A stretch of 64,000 bases of DNA from JARICQ01 sp964527205 (GCA_964527205.1 CAZGQG010000006.1:1-64000), one strand, 5' to 3'; shown: positions 42,903-51,236, counted from the stretch's first letter. Program-made: numbers and translations. Notes: generated by a model not told the origin, from the sequence alone.

Positions 42903-44751
42903 TGAAAACAAGAATCCTAAAACTCCTAGTGGGCCTAGAGGACCAAGGGGAGGACCAGGAAGGGGCATGACTGTAGTTGAAAAACCTAAAAACTTTAAGG
43001 AAACCTCTAAAAAGCTTTTACAATACCTAAGTCCCTATAAATGGAAATTAATATTAGTTGCAATACTGGCCATAGGGTCCACTTCATTTTCCATTGCTGG
43101 ACCTAAGATACTGGGAAATATAACAACAAATATATTTGAAGGACTAGTGTCTAAGGTATCAGGTACAGGAGATGGAATAGATTTTTCCTATATAGGAAAT
43201 ATAATCATGATCCTACTTGGTTTATATATAGCATCTGCAGTATTTTCATATATTCAGGGCTTTATAGTCACAGGAGTAGCCCAGAGAATATCCTATAATC
43301 TTAGGAAGAAAATATCTGAGAAAATAAATAAGCTTCCAATAAGATATTTTGACCAGACAAGTCAGGGAGATGTCCTGTCTAGAGTTACAAATGATGTGGA
43401 TACTGTAAGTCAGTCCTTAAATCAAAGTATGAGTCAAATGATAACATCCATAACCACTATAATTGGTGTACTTATAATGATGTTATCCATATCATGGAGG
43501 ATGACCATAGTAGCTGTTTTAATTCTTCCCCTATCATTTTTGCTAGTCAGTCTAGTAGTTAGGAAGAGCCAGAAGTATTTCAAGGCCCAGCAAAAAACTC
43601 TTGGTCTTTTAAATGGACATATAGAAGAGGTATTTAGTGGTCACAATGTAATGAAGGCCTTTAATGCAGAAGACCAGGTGGAGGGTGACTTCAAAGAGCT
43701 TAATGACGAATTATATGGTTCAGCTTGGAAATCCCAATTCCTATCAGGTGTAATGAGGCCAATAATGATGTTTGTTGGAAACCTAGGTTATGTTATAGTT
43801 TCCATGCTTGGAGGATGGTTTGCAGTAAGAGGAGTAATAACCGTTGGAGACATACAGGCCTTTATCCAATATGTAAGAAGATTTACCCGACCAATCTCAG
43901 AAGTAGCTCAAATAAGTAATGTACTTCAATCCACAGTAGCCGCTGCAGAAAGAGTGTTTGAATTCTTAGCAGAGGAAGAGGAAGTAGAAGAAACTACAGA
44001 TCCTATAAAGCTTGATCATGTAAAGGGTAGGGTAGAATTTAATAATGTTAAATTTGGCTATGTGGAAGGTCAAACCATAATAAATAATTTCACGCAAAAA
44101 GTTCATCCAGGAGAAAAGGTTGCCATAGTAGGGCCTACAGGAGCAGGTAAGACCACTATAGTAAAGCTTCTAATGAGATATTATGATTTAGATGAGGGAA
44201 GGATAACTATTGATGGTCATGATATAAATGACTTTACCAGAGGGGACCTAAGAGAGACCATAGGTATGGTACTTCAAGATACATGGCTCTTCTCAGGTAC
44301 TATTATGGATAATATAAGATACGGAAGATTAGATGCTACAGATGAAGAGGTTATAGAAGCTGCCAAGGCGGCCCATGCGGATAGGTTTATACAAACCCTT
44401 CCTGGTGGCTACCAAATGGAGATAAATGAAGAGGCGGATAATATAAGTCAGGGGCAAAAGCAGCTACTGACCATAGCCCGGGCCATCCTTTCAGATTCTG
44501 ATATAATGATCCTAGATGAGGCCACATCATCAGTAGATACAAGAACAGAGATCCTAATTCAAAGAGCCTTAGAAAATCTTATGAAGGATAGGACAAGTTT
44601 TGTAATAGCTCACAGGCTTTCAACTATAAGGGATTCAGACCTTATACTTGTAATGAAGGATGGAGATATTATAGAACAGGGTAATCACAAAGAGTTATTA
44701 GAAAGAGGAGGCTTCTATGCAGAGCTTTACAACAGTCAATTTGCAGCTTAG
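42895..44751 (+). CDS. Heterodimeric ABC exporter subunit B (catalytic)
   Basis: The 618-residue half-transporter has a Gly/Pro/Arg-rich N-terminal tail (PSGPRGPRGGPGRG), six helices (about 45-340) and an ATPase domain with Walker A GPTGAGKT and Walker B MILDEATSSVD carrying the catalytic Glu. Its signature is the modified ISQGQKQ. Together with subunit A (Asp in Walker B, normal signature) this gives one active and one degenerate ATP site, as in TM287/288. The pair probably exports drugs or lipids under MarR control. A terminator follows. Confidence 0.94.
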   Translation: MTNENKNPKTPSGPRGPRGGPGRGMTVVEKPKNFKETSKKLLQYLSPYKWKLILVAILAIGSTSFSIAGPKILGNITTNIFEGLVSKVSGTGDGIDFSYIGNIIMILLGLYIASAVFSYIQGFIVTGVAQRISYNLRKKISEKINKLPIRYFDQTSQGDVLSRVTNDVDTVSQSLNQSMSQMITSITTIIGVLIMMLSISWRMTIVAVLILPLSFLLVSLVVRKSQKYFKAQQKTLGLLNGHIEEVFSGHNVMKAFNAEDQVEGDFKELNDELYGSAWKSQFLSGVMRPIMMFVGNLGYVIVSMLGGWFAVRGVITVGDIQAFIQYVRRFTRPISEVAQISNVLQSTVAAAERVFEFLAEEEEVEETTDPIKLDHVKGRVEFNNVKFGYVEGQTIINNFTQKVHPGEKVAIVGPTGAGKTTIVKLLMRYYDLDEGRITIDGHDINDFTRGDLRETIGMVLQDTWLFSGTIMDNIRYGRLDATDEEVIEAAKAAHADRFIQTLPGGYQMEINEEADNISQGQKQLLTIARAILSDSDIMILDEATSSVDTRTEILIQRALENLMKDRTSFVIAHRLSTIRDSDLILVMKDGDIIEQGNHKELLERGGFYAELYNSQFAA

Positions 44752-44784
44752 AAGAATTCTTTAGAATTAATATATTAAAGATAT

Positions 44785-44818
44785 AGCCTAGGGTAGAAAT
44801 TATCCTAGGCTTTTTTTG
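44785..44818 (+). terminator. Terminator of the marR-ABC operon
   Basis: AGCCTAGGGTA / TATCCTAGGCT (one G-U pair) with a 5-nt loop is followed by seven T. Confidence 0.92.
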
Positions 44819-44898
44819 TTTTAAAATTGCAATAAAGTGAATATAAAATTTATTCTAGGGGTATATTTATTAGACAGATAAACTAGGAGTTGATAGGG

Positions 44899-45735
44899 AT
44901 GAAATGGCAAGGTAGACGAAAAAGTTCAAATGTTGAAGATAGAAGGGGTAAGGGAGGAAAAGTTGCCCTAGGTGGAGGAGTTGGACTTATATTATATCTA
45001 GTATTTACTCTACTTAGTGGAGGCAATATGGGAGATGTAATCACTAACCTTCCAATGACAGAGCCTAATGAGGCCTATGTGGAAACAGCAGAAGAAAGAG
45101 AATTAGCAGACTTTGTCTCAGTAGTACTTGCTGATACAGAGGACATATGGACTGAGCTTCTTGAGAAAGAAGGATTGCTTTATAGGGATCCTAAAATGGT
45201 TATTTTCACAGGCAGGGTTCAATCAGGCTGTGGTACTGGAGTTTCTGAAACAGGACCATTTTATTGCTCCCAGGATGAAACAATATATATAGATCTCAGT
45301 TTTTTTAGGCAACTTAAGGATAGGTTTGGTGCCCCTGGAGATTTTGCCATGGCCTATGTAGTGGCCCATGAGGTGGGACACCATGTTCAAAAGATTACAG
45401 GGATACTAGACCAAGTTCATGAACTAAGGCCTAGGATTAGTCAAGAGGAATACAATCAATACTCTGTAAGGCTAGAGCTACAAGCAGACTATCTAGCAGG
45501 GGTCTGGGGCCATAATATGGCTCGAAGTGGCTATCTGGAAGAGGGAGATTTAGAAGAAGCCTTAAATGCTGCCAGCGCCATAGGAGATGACACCCTTCAG
45601 AAAAAGGCTCAGGGCTATGTAGTGCCAGATAGCTTTACCCATGGTACATCTGAGCAAAGACAAAGATGGTTCTATAAGGGCTTTAAAACTGGAGATTTAA
45701 GTGAGTGGGATACCTTTAATACAGATAATCTTTAA
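44899..45735 (+). CDS. YpfJ-type neutral zinc metallopeptidase
   Basis: The 278-residue protein has a single N-terminal helix (about 24-42), then a zinc-protease domain with the CGTGVSETGPFYCSQDETIY block, VVAHEVGHHVQ (zinc ligands and catalytic Glu) and the third-ligand region LELQADYLAGVW. This is the YpfJ/neutral zinc metallopeptidase family (PF04228), mostly extracytoplasmic and of unknown substrate. The ATG at 44899 lies nine bases after AGGAG; a TTG at 44890 is too close to the ribosome site. Monocistronic. Confidence 0.92.
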   Translation: MKWQGRRKSSNVEDRRGKGGKVALGGGVGLILYLVFTLLSGGNMGDVITNLPMTEPNEAYVETAEERELADFVSVVLADTEDIWTELLEKEGLLYRDPKMVIFTGRVQSGCGTGVSETGPFYCSQDETIYIDLSFFRQLKDRFGAPGDFAMAYVVAHEVGHHVQKITGILDQVHELRPRISQEEYNQYSVRLELQADYLAGVWGHNMARSGYLEEGDLEEALNAASAIGDDTLQKKAQGYVVPDSFTHGTSEQRQRWFYKGFKTGDLSEWDTFNTDNL

Positions 45736-45752
45736 GATTTACTCATAAAAAT

Positions 45753-45781
45753 AAGACAAGGCTTAAGCCTTGTCTTTTTTT
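45753..45781. terminator. Palindromic terminator between metallopeptidase and nitroreductase genes
   Basis: AAGACAAGGCTT followed directly by its reverse complement (45753-45776) and a T run, between convergent genes. Confidence 0.9.
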
Positions 45782-45789
45782 ATTCTGTT

Positions 45790-46587
45790 TTATTCTGTCC
45801 AAGATGAAATATACTCAAAATCCTTATACTTGGGAGGATTGGATATTTCTTCCCAGGAGCCTTTTTTGCCAATTTCCCTTAGGCTAGTTTCAAAATGACA
45901 CTGGGCTATACCCATATCAAGTAATTGTATATCATAGCCTAAATCCTTAGCATAATCTGGAGTCCTTTCCAAATACAAATGATAAGTATTATCCCATTTG
46001 ACTATTCTCCAGGGCTGCTTATTTGATGCAGAAGGTCCTATCCTAACCATTTCTAGAGCTTTACCATAGTCACCCAGTTCTTCCTTATTAAGTGGAGTCA
46101 AATCCTTATGGAAGAAAAGCTTATCAAAATCTATTCTTTGGTCAGACCTTGCCATCTTTCTCATTGCAATTTCCTTAAGGCTTCTTCTTTCAGCTATATA
46201 GCCTACTGGAGTGGCACATATGAAGGATTCCCCATGGAGAAGACCCGCTTTTTCAGCAAATTCTGATCTTTTAAAGGTTCCACCTAACCAGCAGGTTCCT
46301 AGATCTAGGGAAGTGGCAAATAGGATTATTTGCTCAAACAAATATCCCAATTTAACTAGGTCATGATTATCATCTTCCACAACCCCGCATATATAGCTAT
46401 TAGCATCAGTAATTACCCCATAAGTACCCACCTTGCCATCTAAATGGGAATTTATTATGGGAAATCTGTAACCACTGTGCTTCTCTTCAATGTCCTTTAT
46501 GAAATTCTTTAATTTATCCATGTGATCCTTTGAAAGTTCTTTTTTTTCAAAAGTCCTTATGGATATACGTTTTTCTATATTTTCCAT
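45790..46587 (-). CDS. Nitroreductase-family protein
   Basis: The 265-residue protein resembles the putative nitroreductase TM1586-type domain: an N-terminal ISIRTFEKKELSKDHMDK segment, LDLGTCWLGGTF in the middle and the second-half FMN-binding stretch GPSASNKQPWRI. It may bind FMN and reduce nitro compounds, quinones or other electron acceptors with NAD(P)H; the substrate is unknown. The ATG at 46587 is used, as an in-frame GTG at 46599 adds only GDR-like residues. Monocistronic. Confidence 0.85.
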   Translation of the reverse strand: MENIEKRISIRTFEKKELSKDHMDKLKNFIKDIEEKHSGYRFPIINSHLDGKVGTYGVITDANSYICGVVEDDNHDLVKLGYLFEQIILFATSLDLGTCWLGGTFKRSEFAEKAGLLHGESFICATPVGYIAERRSLKEIAMRKMARSDQRIDFDKLFFHKDLTPLNKEELGDYGKALEMVRIGPSASNKQPWRIVKWDNTYHLYLERTPDYAKDLGYDIQLLDMGIAQCHFETSLREIGKKGSWEEISNPPKYKDFEYISSWTE

Positions 46588-46683
46588 TCTATCACCCACC
46601 TATATTATATCCTAAAAAGTGGAATCAAATCATGGGAAGAGAGAAATATCCACAGAATCCTCTAATTGTAATCAAAAAGACAC

Positions 46684-46711
46684 TTGTATTTAGTCTATCT
46701 TATTATATAAT
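46684..46711 (+). promoter_or_regulatory. Promoter of the LCP gene
   Basis: TTGTAT (46684-46689) and TATAAT (46706-46711) with a 16-bp spacer, about 30 bp before the ATG. Confidence 0.6.
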
Positions 46712-46742
46712 TGAAAGATAAGAAGATGATTGGAGTGAGAAA

Positions 46743-47690
46743 ATGAAAAGAAAGTTTTACATATCTTTTATTATTTCTATAATTGTATTTGGACTTATAT
46801 TTATAAACTTTGATAATAAATTGTTTTCAAAATATAAAGAAGAGGATATGGATGATAATGAAATAGTAGATTCACAGGAGGAAGAAATAGAAATAGACCC
46901 AGGCAAGCAGGTAAAGGATGAACTTTTATTCCTAATGCTAGGTGTAGACAATAAGGATTTAGACCAACATTCTAATGTAAGAACAGATACCATGATCATG
47001 ACCAAGGTGAATTTTAAAACAGGCAATATTGAGCTTCTATCAATTCCAAGAGATACTAGGACCATGGTAGATGGAAAACTAGACAAGATAAACCATGCCC
47101 ATTCCTTTGGGGGAGTAGGCCTTACTATGGAAACTGTAAATGATTTTTTAAATCTAGATACAGAATACTATGTAAAGGTGAACTATGAAGCTGTAAAAGA
47201 AGTGGTGGATGCAATAGGTGGGGTGGAGGTAGATGTGCCTAGAAGGATGAAATACGACGACCCTACTCCAGGCAAGGAACTTCATATAGATATAGAAAAG
47301 GGAGTTCAAGTTTTAGATGGAGAAAAGTCTCTTCAGTTCTTAAGATGGAGAAAAAATAACGATGGAACTGGATATGCAGATGGAGATGTGGGAAGAATCC
47401 AAGCCCAACAATACTTTATAAAACAAGTTGTAGATCAAACCTTTAGCTTGAAAAATATCTTTAAAATACCTAGGCTTATAAAAACCTACTATGATTATGT
47501 AGATACAAATATTCCTATAACAACAATGTTAAGGGGAGCAACTATAAAAAGAGATGGACTGTCAGAAAATATGATTACCAATACTGTTCCAGGGGAAGGT
47601 AGATATATTAATGGTATTAGTTACTATGTTTATGATGAGGAAGCCACTAAAACTATGATAGAGGAAATGTATGGAGATTATCTCCGTTAA
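46743..47690 (+). CDS. LytR-CpsA-Psr (LCP) family wall-polymer ligase
   Basis: The 315-residue protein has an N-terminal signal anchor (about 5-24), an acidic linker and the LCP catalytic domain. Family residues are visible in LGVDNKD, RTDTMIMTKVN, LSIPRDTR, DKINHAHSFGG and LQFLRWRKNNDG...DVGRIQAQQ. LCP enzymes transfer teichoic acids or other glycopolymers from a lipid carrier to peptidoglycan on the outer face of the membrane. The gene is monocistronic with its own promoter and terminator. Confidence 0.94.
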   Translation: MKRKFYISFIISIIVFGLIFINFDNKLFSKYKEEDMDDNEIVDSQEEEIEIDPGKQVKDELLFLMLGVDNKDLDQHSNVRTDTMIMTKVNFKTGNIELLSIPRDTRTMVDGKLDKINHAHSFGGVGLTMETVNDFLNLDTEYYVKVNYEAVKEVVDAIGGVEVDVPRRMKYDDPTPGKELHIDIEKGVQVLDGEKSLQFLRWRKNNDGTGYADGDVGRIQAQQYFIKQVVDQTFSLKNIFKIPRLIKTYYDYVDTNIPITTMLRGATIKRDGLSENMITNTVPGEGRYINGISYYVYDEEATKTMIEEMYGDYLR

Positions 47691-47716
47691 AATATCTGAA
47701 TTCCAGCTAAACTATG

Positions 47717-47748
47717 AAAACAAGCCCTTTCTGTTGCTTGTTTTTTTT
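47717..47748 (+). terminator. Terminator of the LCP gene
   Basis: The 9-bp stem AAAACAAGC / GCTTGTTTT with a 10-nt loop is followed by more T. Confidence 0.85.
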
Positions 47749-47836
47749 CTTTGTGATATAATAGACTTTGGCAAAAAATAAATTAGCAGAAATTATTTTG
47801 ATTTATAAATATATATTAAAGGGAGGAATGACAAGA

Positions 47837-49051
47837 TTGGATTTGCTTTTAAAGCTTAGTATTATAATCTTGGTAGGAGTTTTAGGAGGCAGAATAGCCA
47901 ACTATTTTAAATTACCAAGTGTATCAGGATATATAGTAGCAGGTTTAATTATAGGACCATCTATTATAAATTTAGTAAGTAGTCAGGATGTAACATCCTT
48001 AGCTGTCATTACGGAAGTAGCCCTAGCAGCTATAGCTTTTTCCATAGGTAATGAATTTTTATTGTCTGATATGAAGAAGGTGGGAAAAGACGCCTTAATA
48101 ATAACTGTATTTGAAGTTGTAGGAGCTCTAGGTGTGGTATTTTTAGTTATGTTTTTCATCTTCAAACAGAGTTTTGAATTTAGCATTGTAATAGCAAGCA
48201 TGTCTGCTGCAACGGCTCCAGCAGGTATAGTTATGGTTATTAGAGAGCTAAGGGCCAATGGGCCTCTAGTAAAGACCATACTACCTGTAGTTGCAATTGA
48301 TGATGCCCTAGGGATCATGTTGTTTGGAGTAGCCCTATCCTTGGCGAAAATGACCTCAGGAGCTGCGGATTATACTATTTTACAAATAATAATGTCACCC
48401 TTAGTTGAAATCATAGGATCCTTAATACTTGGATTTGTTCTAGGTTTTATAATGACCTATATATGCAAGAAGGCAAAGGGTAAGGATGAATTATTATCAC
48501 TGAGCTTGGCCTTTATATTGGCAGGAGTAGGAGCTGCTAATTTCTTTGGACTTTCAGCACTTTTAACCTGTATGATGATAGGTGCAACCTTGGTTAATTT
48601 TATGCAAAGTTCAAAAAGAGTATTTGGTGTAATCAATGAATTTACACCTCCAGTATATCTCTTGTTTTTTACCATAGCAGGGGTTAGCTTGGATCTTAAG
48701 GTCCTATCAACAGTAGGTCTTATAGGCTTAGGTTATATACTATCCAGGGCAGCTGGCAAGATAATAGGAGCGGGTATAGGTGCTAGAATAGTAGGAGCAG
48801 AGGAGAAAATACAAAAGTACTTAGGAATGAGCTTATTGACTCAAGGGGGGATTTCCATAGGTCTATCTATAATTGTTAGAAAGGAACTGCCCCAATTTAG
48901 TGAGTCTATTGTAACTGTAATATTATTTAGTGTTCTTGTATTTGAAATAATGGGACCAATACTTGCAAAAATAGCAATTACAAAGGCTGGAGAAGTAGAT
49001 GGAATGTTAAAGGGTAAATCTAAGAAAATGCCTGAAAGCTTGAAAGGATAG
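47837..49051 (+). CDS. CPA2-type cation/proton antiporter (KefB-like membrane domain)
   Basis: The 404-residue membrane protein has about twelve helices and no cytoplasmic TrkA/RCK domain. CPA2 features include LPSVSGYIVAGLIIGPSIIN near the start, ASMSAATAPAGIVMVIRELR and the ion-site region PVVAIDDALGIMLFG with a DD pair. It exchanges Na+ or K+ for protons. Translation probably begins at TTG 47837 (MDLLLKL), ten bases after GGGAGG; an ATG at 47828 is too close to that site. A PII-like protein gene follows 8 bp downstream and may gate it. Confidence 0.88.
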   Translation: MDLLLKLSIIILVGVLGGRIANYFKLPSVSGYIVAGLIIGPSIINLVSSQDVTSLAVITEVALAAIAFSIGNEFLLSDMKKVGKDALIITVFEVVGALGVVFLVMFFIFKQSFEFSIVIASMSAATAPAGIVMVIRELRANGPLVKTILPVVAIDDALGIMLFGVALSLAKMTSGAADYTILQIIMSPLVEIIGSLILGFVLGFIMTYICKKAKGKDELLSLSLAFILAGVGAANFFGLSALLTCMMIGATLVNFMQSSKRVFGVINEFTPPVYLLFFTIAGVSLDLKVLSTVGLIGLGYILSRAAGKIIGAGIGARIVGAEEKIQKYLGMSLLTQGGISIGLSIIVRKELPQFSESIVTVILFSVLVFEIMGPILAKIAITKAGEVDGMLKGKSKKMPESLKG

Positions 49052-49059
49052 GTGAGAAG

Positions 49060-49407
49060 ATGAATGTGTTGTTTATAGTTCTCAATAAAACTGAATACCT
49101 AGATGATATATTAGATGCATTTGTGGAGATAGGTATTAGGGGAGCAACTATTATGGATAGTCAAGGTATGGGAAGTGCCTTAGCTGATAATGGAGGAGAA
49201 CCTTTTTTTGGAGTCCTAAGGAATCTATTAGATGATGCTAGGCCATATAATAAGACTATTTTTACAGTTATTGATGATGAGGAATTGCTCCAAAAAGCAG
49301 TTAAGACTGTAAAGGATATAGTAGTTGATATATATGAGCCTGGTGTAGGAATGATGTTTACTCTACCAGTAGGCAATGTATATGGAATGGATAAGGGAGA
49401 AAATTAA
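49060..49407 (+). CDS. PII-like regulatory protein linked to the antiporter
   Basis: The 115-residue protein has a GlnB/PII-like ferredoxin fold pattern. It starts MNVLFIVLNKTEYLDDILDA, has a glycine-containing loop (GMGSALADNGGE) where PII has its T-loop, and ends with GVGMMFTLPVGNVYG. PII-like proteins encoded next to transporters usually bind nucleotides and control the transporter. It starts 8 bp after the antiporter gene and is clearly co-transcribed. The ligand and direct contact are inferred. No classical PII signature (uridylylation tyrosine) is seen. Confidence 0.75.
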   Translation: MNVLFIVLNKTEYLDDILDAFVEIGIRGATIMDSQGMGSALADNGGEPFFGVLRNLLDDARPYNKTIFTVIDDEELLQKAVKTVKDIVVDIYEPGVGMMFTLPVGNVYGMDKGEN

Positions 49408-49425
49408 AAAAATATAAAAAACTTA

Positions 49426-49449
49426 AGTCGGTAACATATGTTACCGACT
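49426..49449. promoter_or_regulatory. Palindromic activator site upstream of the zinc-ribbon gene (site 1)
   Basis: A perfect 24-bp palindrome with arm AGTCGGTAACAT contains GTAAC-N4-GTTAC. Its centre (49437.5) is 29.5 bp upstream of a TATAAT box (49467-49472), with no recognisable -35 box. The same core and spacing occur upstream of hcp. It may double as a terminator of the preceding operon because ATTTTT follows. Confidence 0.8.
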
Positions 49450-49466
49450 ATTTTTATCTTTTCCTA

Positions 49467-49472
49467 TATAAT
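49467..49472 (+). promoter_or_regulatory. -10 box of the zinc-ribbon gene
   Basis: TATAAT with no good -35 match; CCGACT sits at that position as part of the palindrome. This suggests activator-dependent transcription starting near 49479. Confidence 0.65.
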
Positions 49473-49538
49473 CTATAAAGATCAATAGTAAGATATAGTT
49501 ATAAAACATATAATTGCAAATTTAGAGGAGGGCTTTGG

Positions 49539-49781
49539 ATGGAAGAAAAATCTACATGTAGCTTTGACAATGGAATGATGGTAATAGATAAATTAAGAGA
49601 AATGGGCTTTGAAAAAAGGGAAATGCCCCATACTACTATATACCAATGCAAGGAATGCAATAATGAATTTGAAATGACTCACCTAGAGACAAAATGTCCC
49701 CAGTGTGGAATGGTATATGGAGTAACACCTTGTTCAACATCAGACCCTGATAAAATAATGGCAGCAGGTATAAACTACTAA
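49539..49781 (+). CDS. Small zinc-ribbon protein, putative nitrosative-stress regulon member
   Basis: The 80-residue protein has a CxxC pair in YQCKECNNEFEM and a second in CPQCGMVYGVTPCS, a rubredoxin-like zinc ribbon. A helical N-terminus (MVIDKLREMGFEKREMP) precedes it, and a further cysteine follows in TPCSTSD. I know of similar small proteins in Clostridia without a function. Its promoter shares the GTAAC-N4-GTTAC palindrome and exact spacing with hcp, which suggests a role in handling nitric oxide or related stress. Monocistronic, with its own terminator. Confidence 0.8.
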   Translation: MEEKSTCSFDNGMMVIDKLREMGFEKREMPHTTIYQCKECNNEFEMTHLETKCPQCGMVYGVTPCSTSDPDKIMAAGINY

Positions 49782-49786
49782 TCAAG

Positions 49787-49816
49787 AAGAGTTTGCGAAA
49801 ATGCAGACTCTTTTTT
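49787..49816 (+). terminator. Terminator of the zinc-ribbon gene
   Basis: AAGAGTTTGC / GCAGACTCTT (one G-U pair) with a 6-nt loop is followed by six T. Confidence 0.85.
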
Positions 49817-49891
49817 ATTTGCAATAGATTTTATATAAGAGTATAATTAGCTTAAGAATAGTATGGGATTAGATGGAAAGGTGGTGGGGAG

Positions 49892-50506
49892 ATGAGGATA
49901 GGGGGAGCTAAGCTTAAAAGATCAATTTTACTTTTTGTCTTAGGAGCTAGCTGTTTTATAATTTCACAGCCCCTCCTAAGAATACCCCTATTAAATTTTT
50001 TGCAGGGCAAGACTTCTTTTCTTCTTTTTTATAATCTTAATCCCCTGCTTACAGGAATACTTATAGCCTTTTCCGCAGGCATATTTGAGGAGAGCTTTAG
50101 ATTTATTTATAAAACATTATTTTTAAGAAGGGTTAAATTTGGGATTCTTGAGCCTATCTTGTTTGGCCTAGGACATGGCTTAGCTGAAGCTCTAATAGTT
50201 CTTCTACCAGCCCTATCTTTGGTGGCTTTTCAAAATTTATACCTGGCAATATTTGAAAGAGTCCTGGCCATTGTACTTCATATAGGCTTAAGTTTAATTA
50301 TTTGGAATGGTTTTCAATTGGATAAAAAGTATAAGTACTTGGGACTAGCTATACTAGTCCATGGAGGGGTAAATTCTCTTATACCTATCTTTGGGGGAAG
50401 TGAAAATAGCATCCTCCTAATAGAAGGAGCCTTACTTATAATAGCTATACTTATATTAATATATATCTATAGGTCTAAGAAATATTACAAGCTTAAGGAG
50501 GAATAA
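49892..50506 (+). CDS. YhfC-family putative intramembrane metalloprotease
   Basis: The 204-residue protein has about six helices and the polar intramembrane motifs GIFEESFRF (EE followed by R), FGLGHGLAEAL and a late VHGGVNS. These match the YhfC/CPBP-related intramembrane protease pattern (PF10086). Members are usually about 250 residues, so this is a short form. Substrate and activity are unknown. The ATG follows GGTGGGGAG. A small lipoprotein gene begins 3 bp after its stop codon, so the two are co-expressed. Confidence 0.75.
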   Translation: MRIGGAKLKRSILLFVLGASCFIISQPLLRIPLLNFLQGKTSFLLFYNLNPLLTGILIAFSAGIFEESFRFIYKTLFLRRVKFGILEPILFGLGHGLAEALIVLLPALSLVAFQNLYLAIFERVLAIVLHIGLSLIIWNGFQLDKKYKYLGLAILVHGGVNSLIPIFGGSENSILLIEGALLIIAILILIYIYRSKKYYKLKEE

Positions 50507-50508
50507 TG

Positions 50509-50928
50509 ATGAAAAATATGAAAAGAATAATCTGGACAACACTTATCCTAATACTAAGTCTTGCTCTTTTAACGGCCTGTACAAGTCCAGGCCTATCTGA
50601 GGATTTTGATGAGGAAGAAGTAAAGACTGCAGCGGGAGAAGTAATCTCTTATATTAACAATAGGGATGGAGAAAGCTTATTGGAAATCAGCACTGTGGCA
50701 GTTAAAAATGCCCTTACAGATGAGGTTTTAGAGGAGATTTTTGAAGCTATATCTGAGGGCGGAGACTTCCTAGAAATAGAAGAGATAAGTGTTGGAGGCA
50801 GCAAGGACAAGGATACAGAGGAAGAATATGCAGTGGCTGTAGCCAAGACAAAATATGAGCATAAAAACTTTATCTATACCCTAAGTTTTACCAAGCAGAT
50901 GAAGCTAGCAGGCATATTTTACAAATAA
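50509..50928 (+). CDS. Small lipoprotein, DUF3887-like
   Basis: The 139-residue protein has a lipoprotein signal ending LLTAC, then a mixed alpha/beta domain with many acidic residues. The layout (an EVKTAAGEVISYINNRDGE helix, a TDEVLEEIFEAI segment, a central strand pair and a final LSFTKQMKLAGIFYK) resembles the NTF2-like DUF3887 domain. Function unknown. The ATG at 50509, seven bases after AAGGAGG, is preferred over the adjacent ATG at 50506. It is co-transcribed with the YhfC-like gene and ends at a strong terminator. Confidence 0.7.
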   Translation: MKNMKRIIWTTLILILSLALLTACTSPGLSEDFDEEEVKTAAGEVISYINNRDGESLLEISTVAVKNALTDEVLEEIFEAISEGGDFLEIEEISVGGSKDKDTEEEYAVAVAKTKYEHKNFIYTLSFTKQMKLAGIFYK

Positions 50929-50945
50929 GATAAAACGATAAAAAG

Positions 50946-50974
50946 AGGGGTTTGCAAAGTGCAAACCCCTTTAT
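50946..50974. terminator. Terminator between lipoprotein gene and convergent small ORF
   Basis: The 10-bp stem AGGGGTTTGC / GCAAACCCCT with a 5-nt loop is followed by TTTA. An A-rich stretch on the other side lets it serve the reverse-strand small gene too. Confidence 0.85.
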
Positions 50975-50975
50975 C

Positions 50976-51131
50976 CTATAGTTTTATTAAGTTTTTTTGG
51001 GCTTCTTCTATTTCTTTCAAGTAGAGTTCATATTCCTTAATAGCTTCTTCCGGTGAAGGATCCTTTAAGCCAATCAGTTCACCATCTTCACTAATTAGTA
51101 CATAGTCCCAAAACTTTCTATAATCCACCAT
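50976..51131 (-). CDS. Small conserved-looking protein (51 aa), unknown function
   Basis: The reverse strand encodes 51 residues beginning MVDYRKFWDYVLISEDG and continuing with DPSPEEAIKEYELYL and a terminal amphipathic helix. Coding signs are a Shine-Dalgarno region (GGGAGATGGG) before the ATG at 51131, codon use like the neighbours, and a stop codon that abuts a terminator. An in-frame ATG at 51140 would add three residues but sits on the ribosome site. The aromatic, acidic composition suggests a folded cytoplasmic mini-protein; no family recognised. Confidence 0.65.
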   Translation of the reverse strand: MVDYRKFWDYVLISEDGELIGLKDPSPEEAIKEYELYLKEIEEAQKNLIKL

Positions 51132-51236
51132 ATTTCCCATCTCCCTTTACATAACATTACTAGGAATTTACATCTCGCTTTAAGATTATTTAGTATATGA
51201 TTCTACTAATAAATTTATACCCTTTTTTATTAGCTC

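Noticed and set aside
43725..43919. 64-codon frame inside ABC subunit B
   Set aside because: It is an out-of-frame shadow within a fully conserved exporter gene.
49426..49449. Reading the 24-bp palindrome only as a terminator of the antiporter operon
   Set aside because: A T-rich stretch follows, so dual use is possible, but the exact core and -10 spacing are repeated at hcp, where no gene lies immediately upstream on the same strand to terminate.
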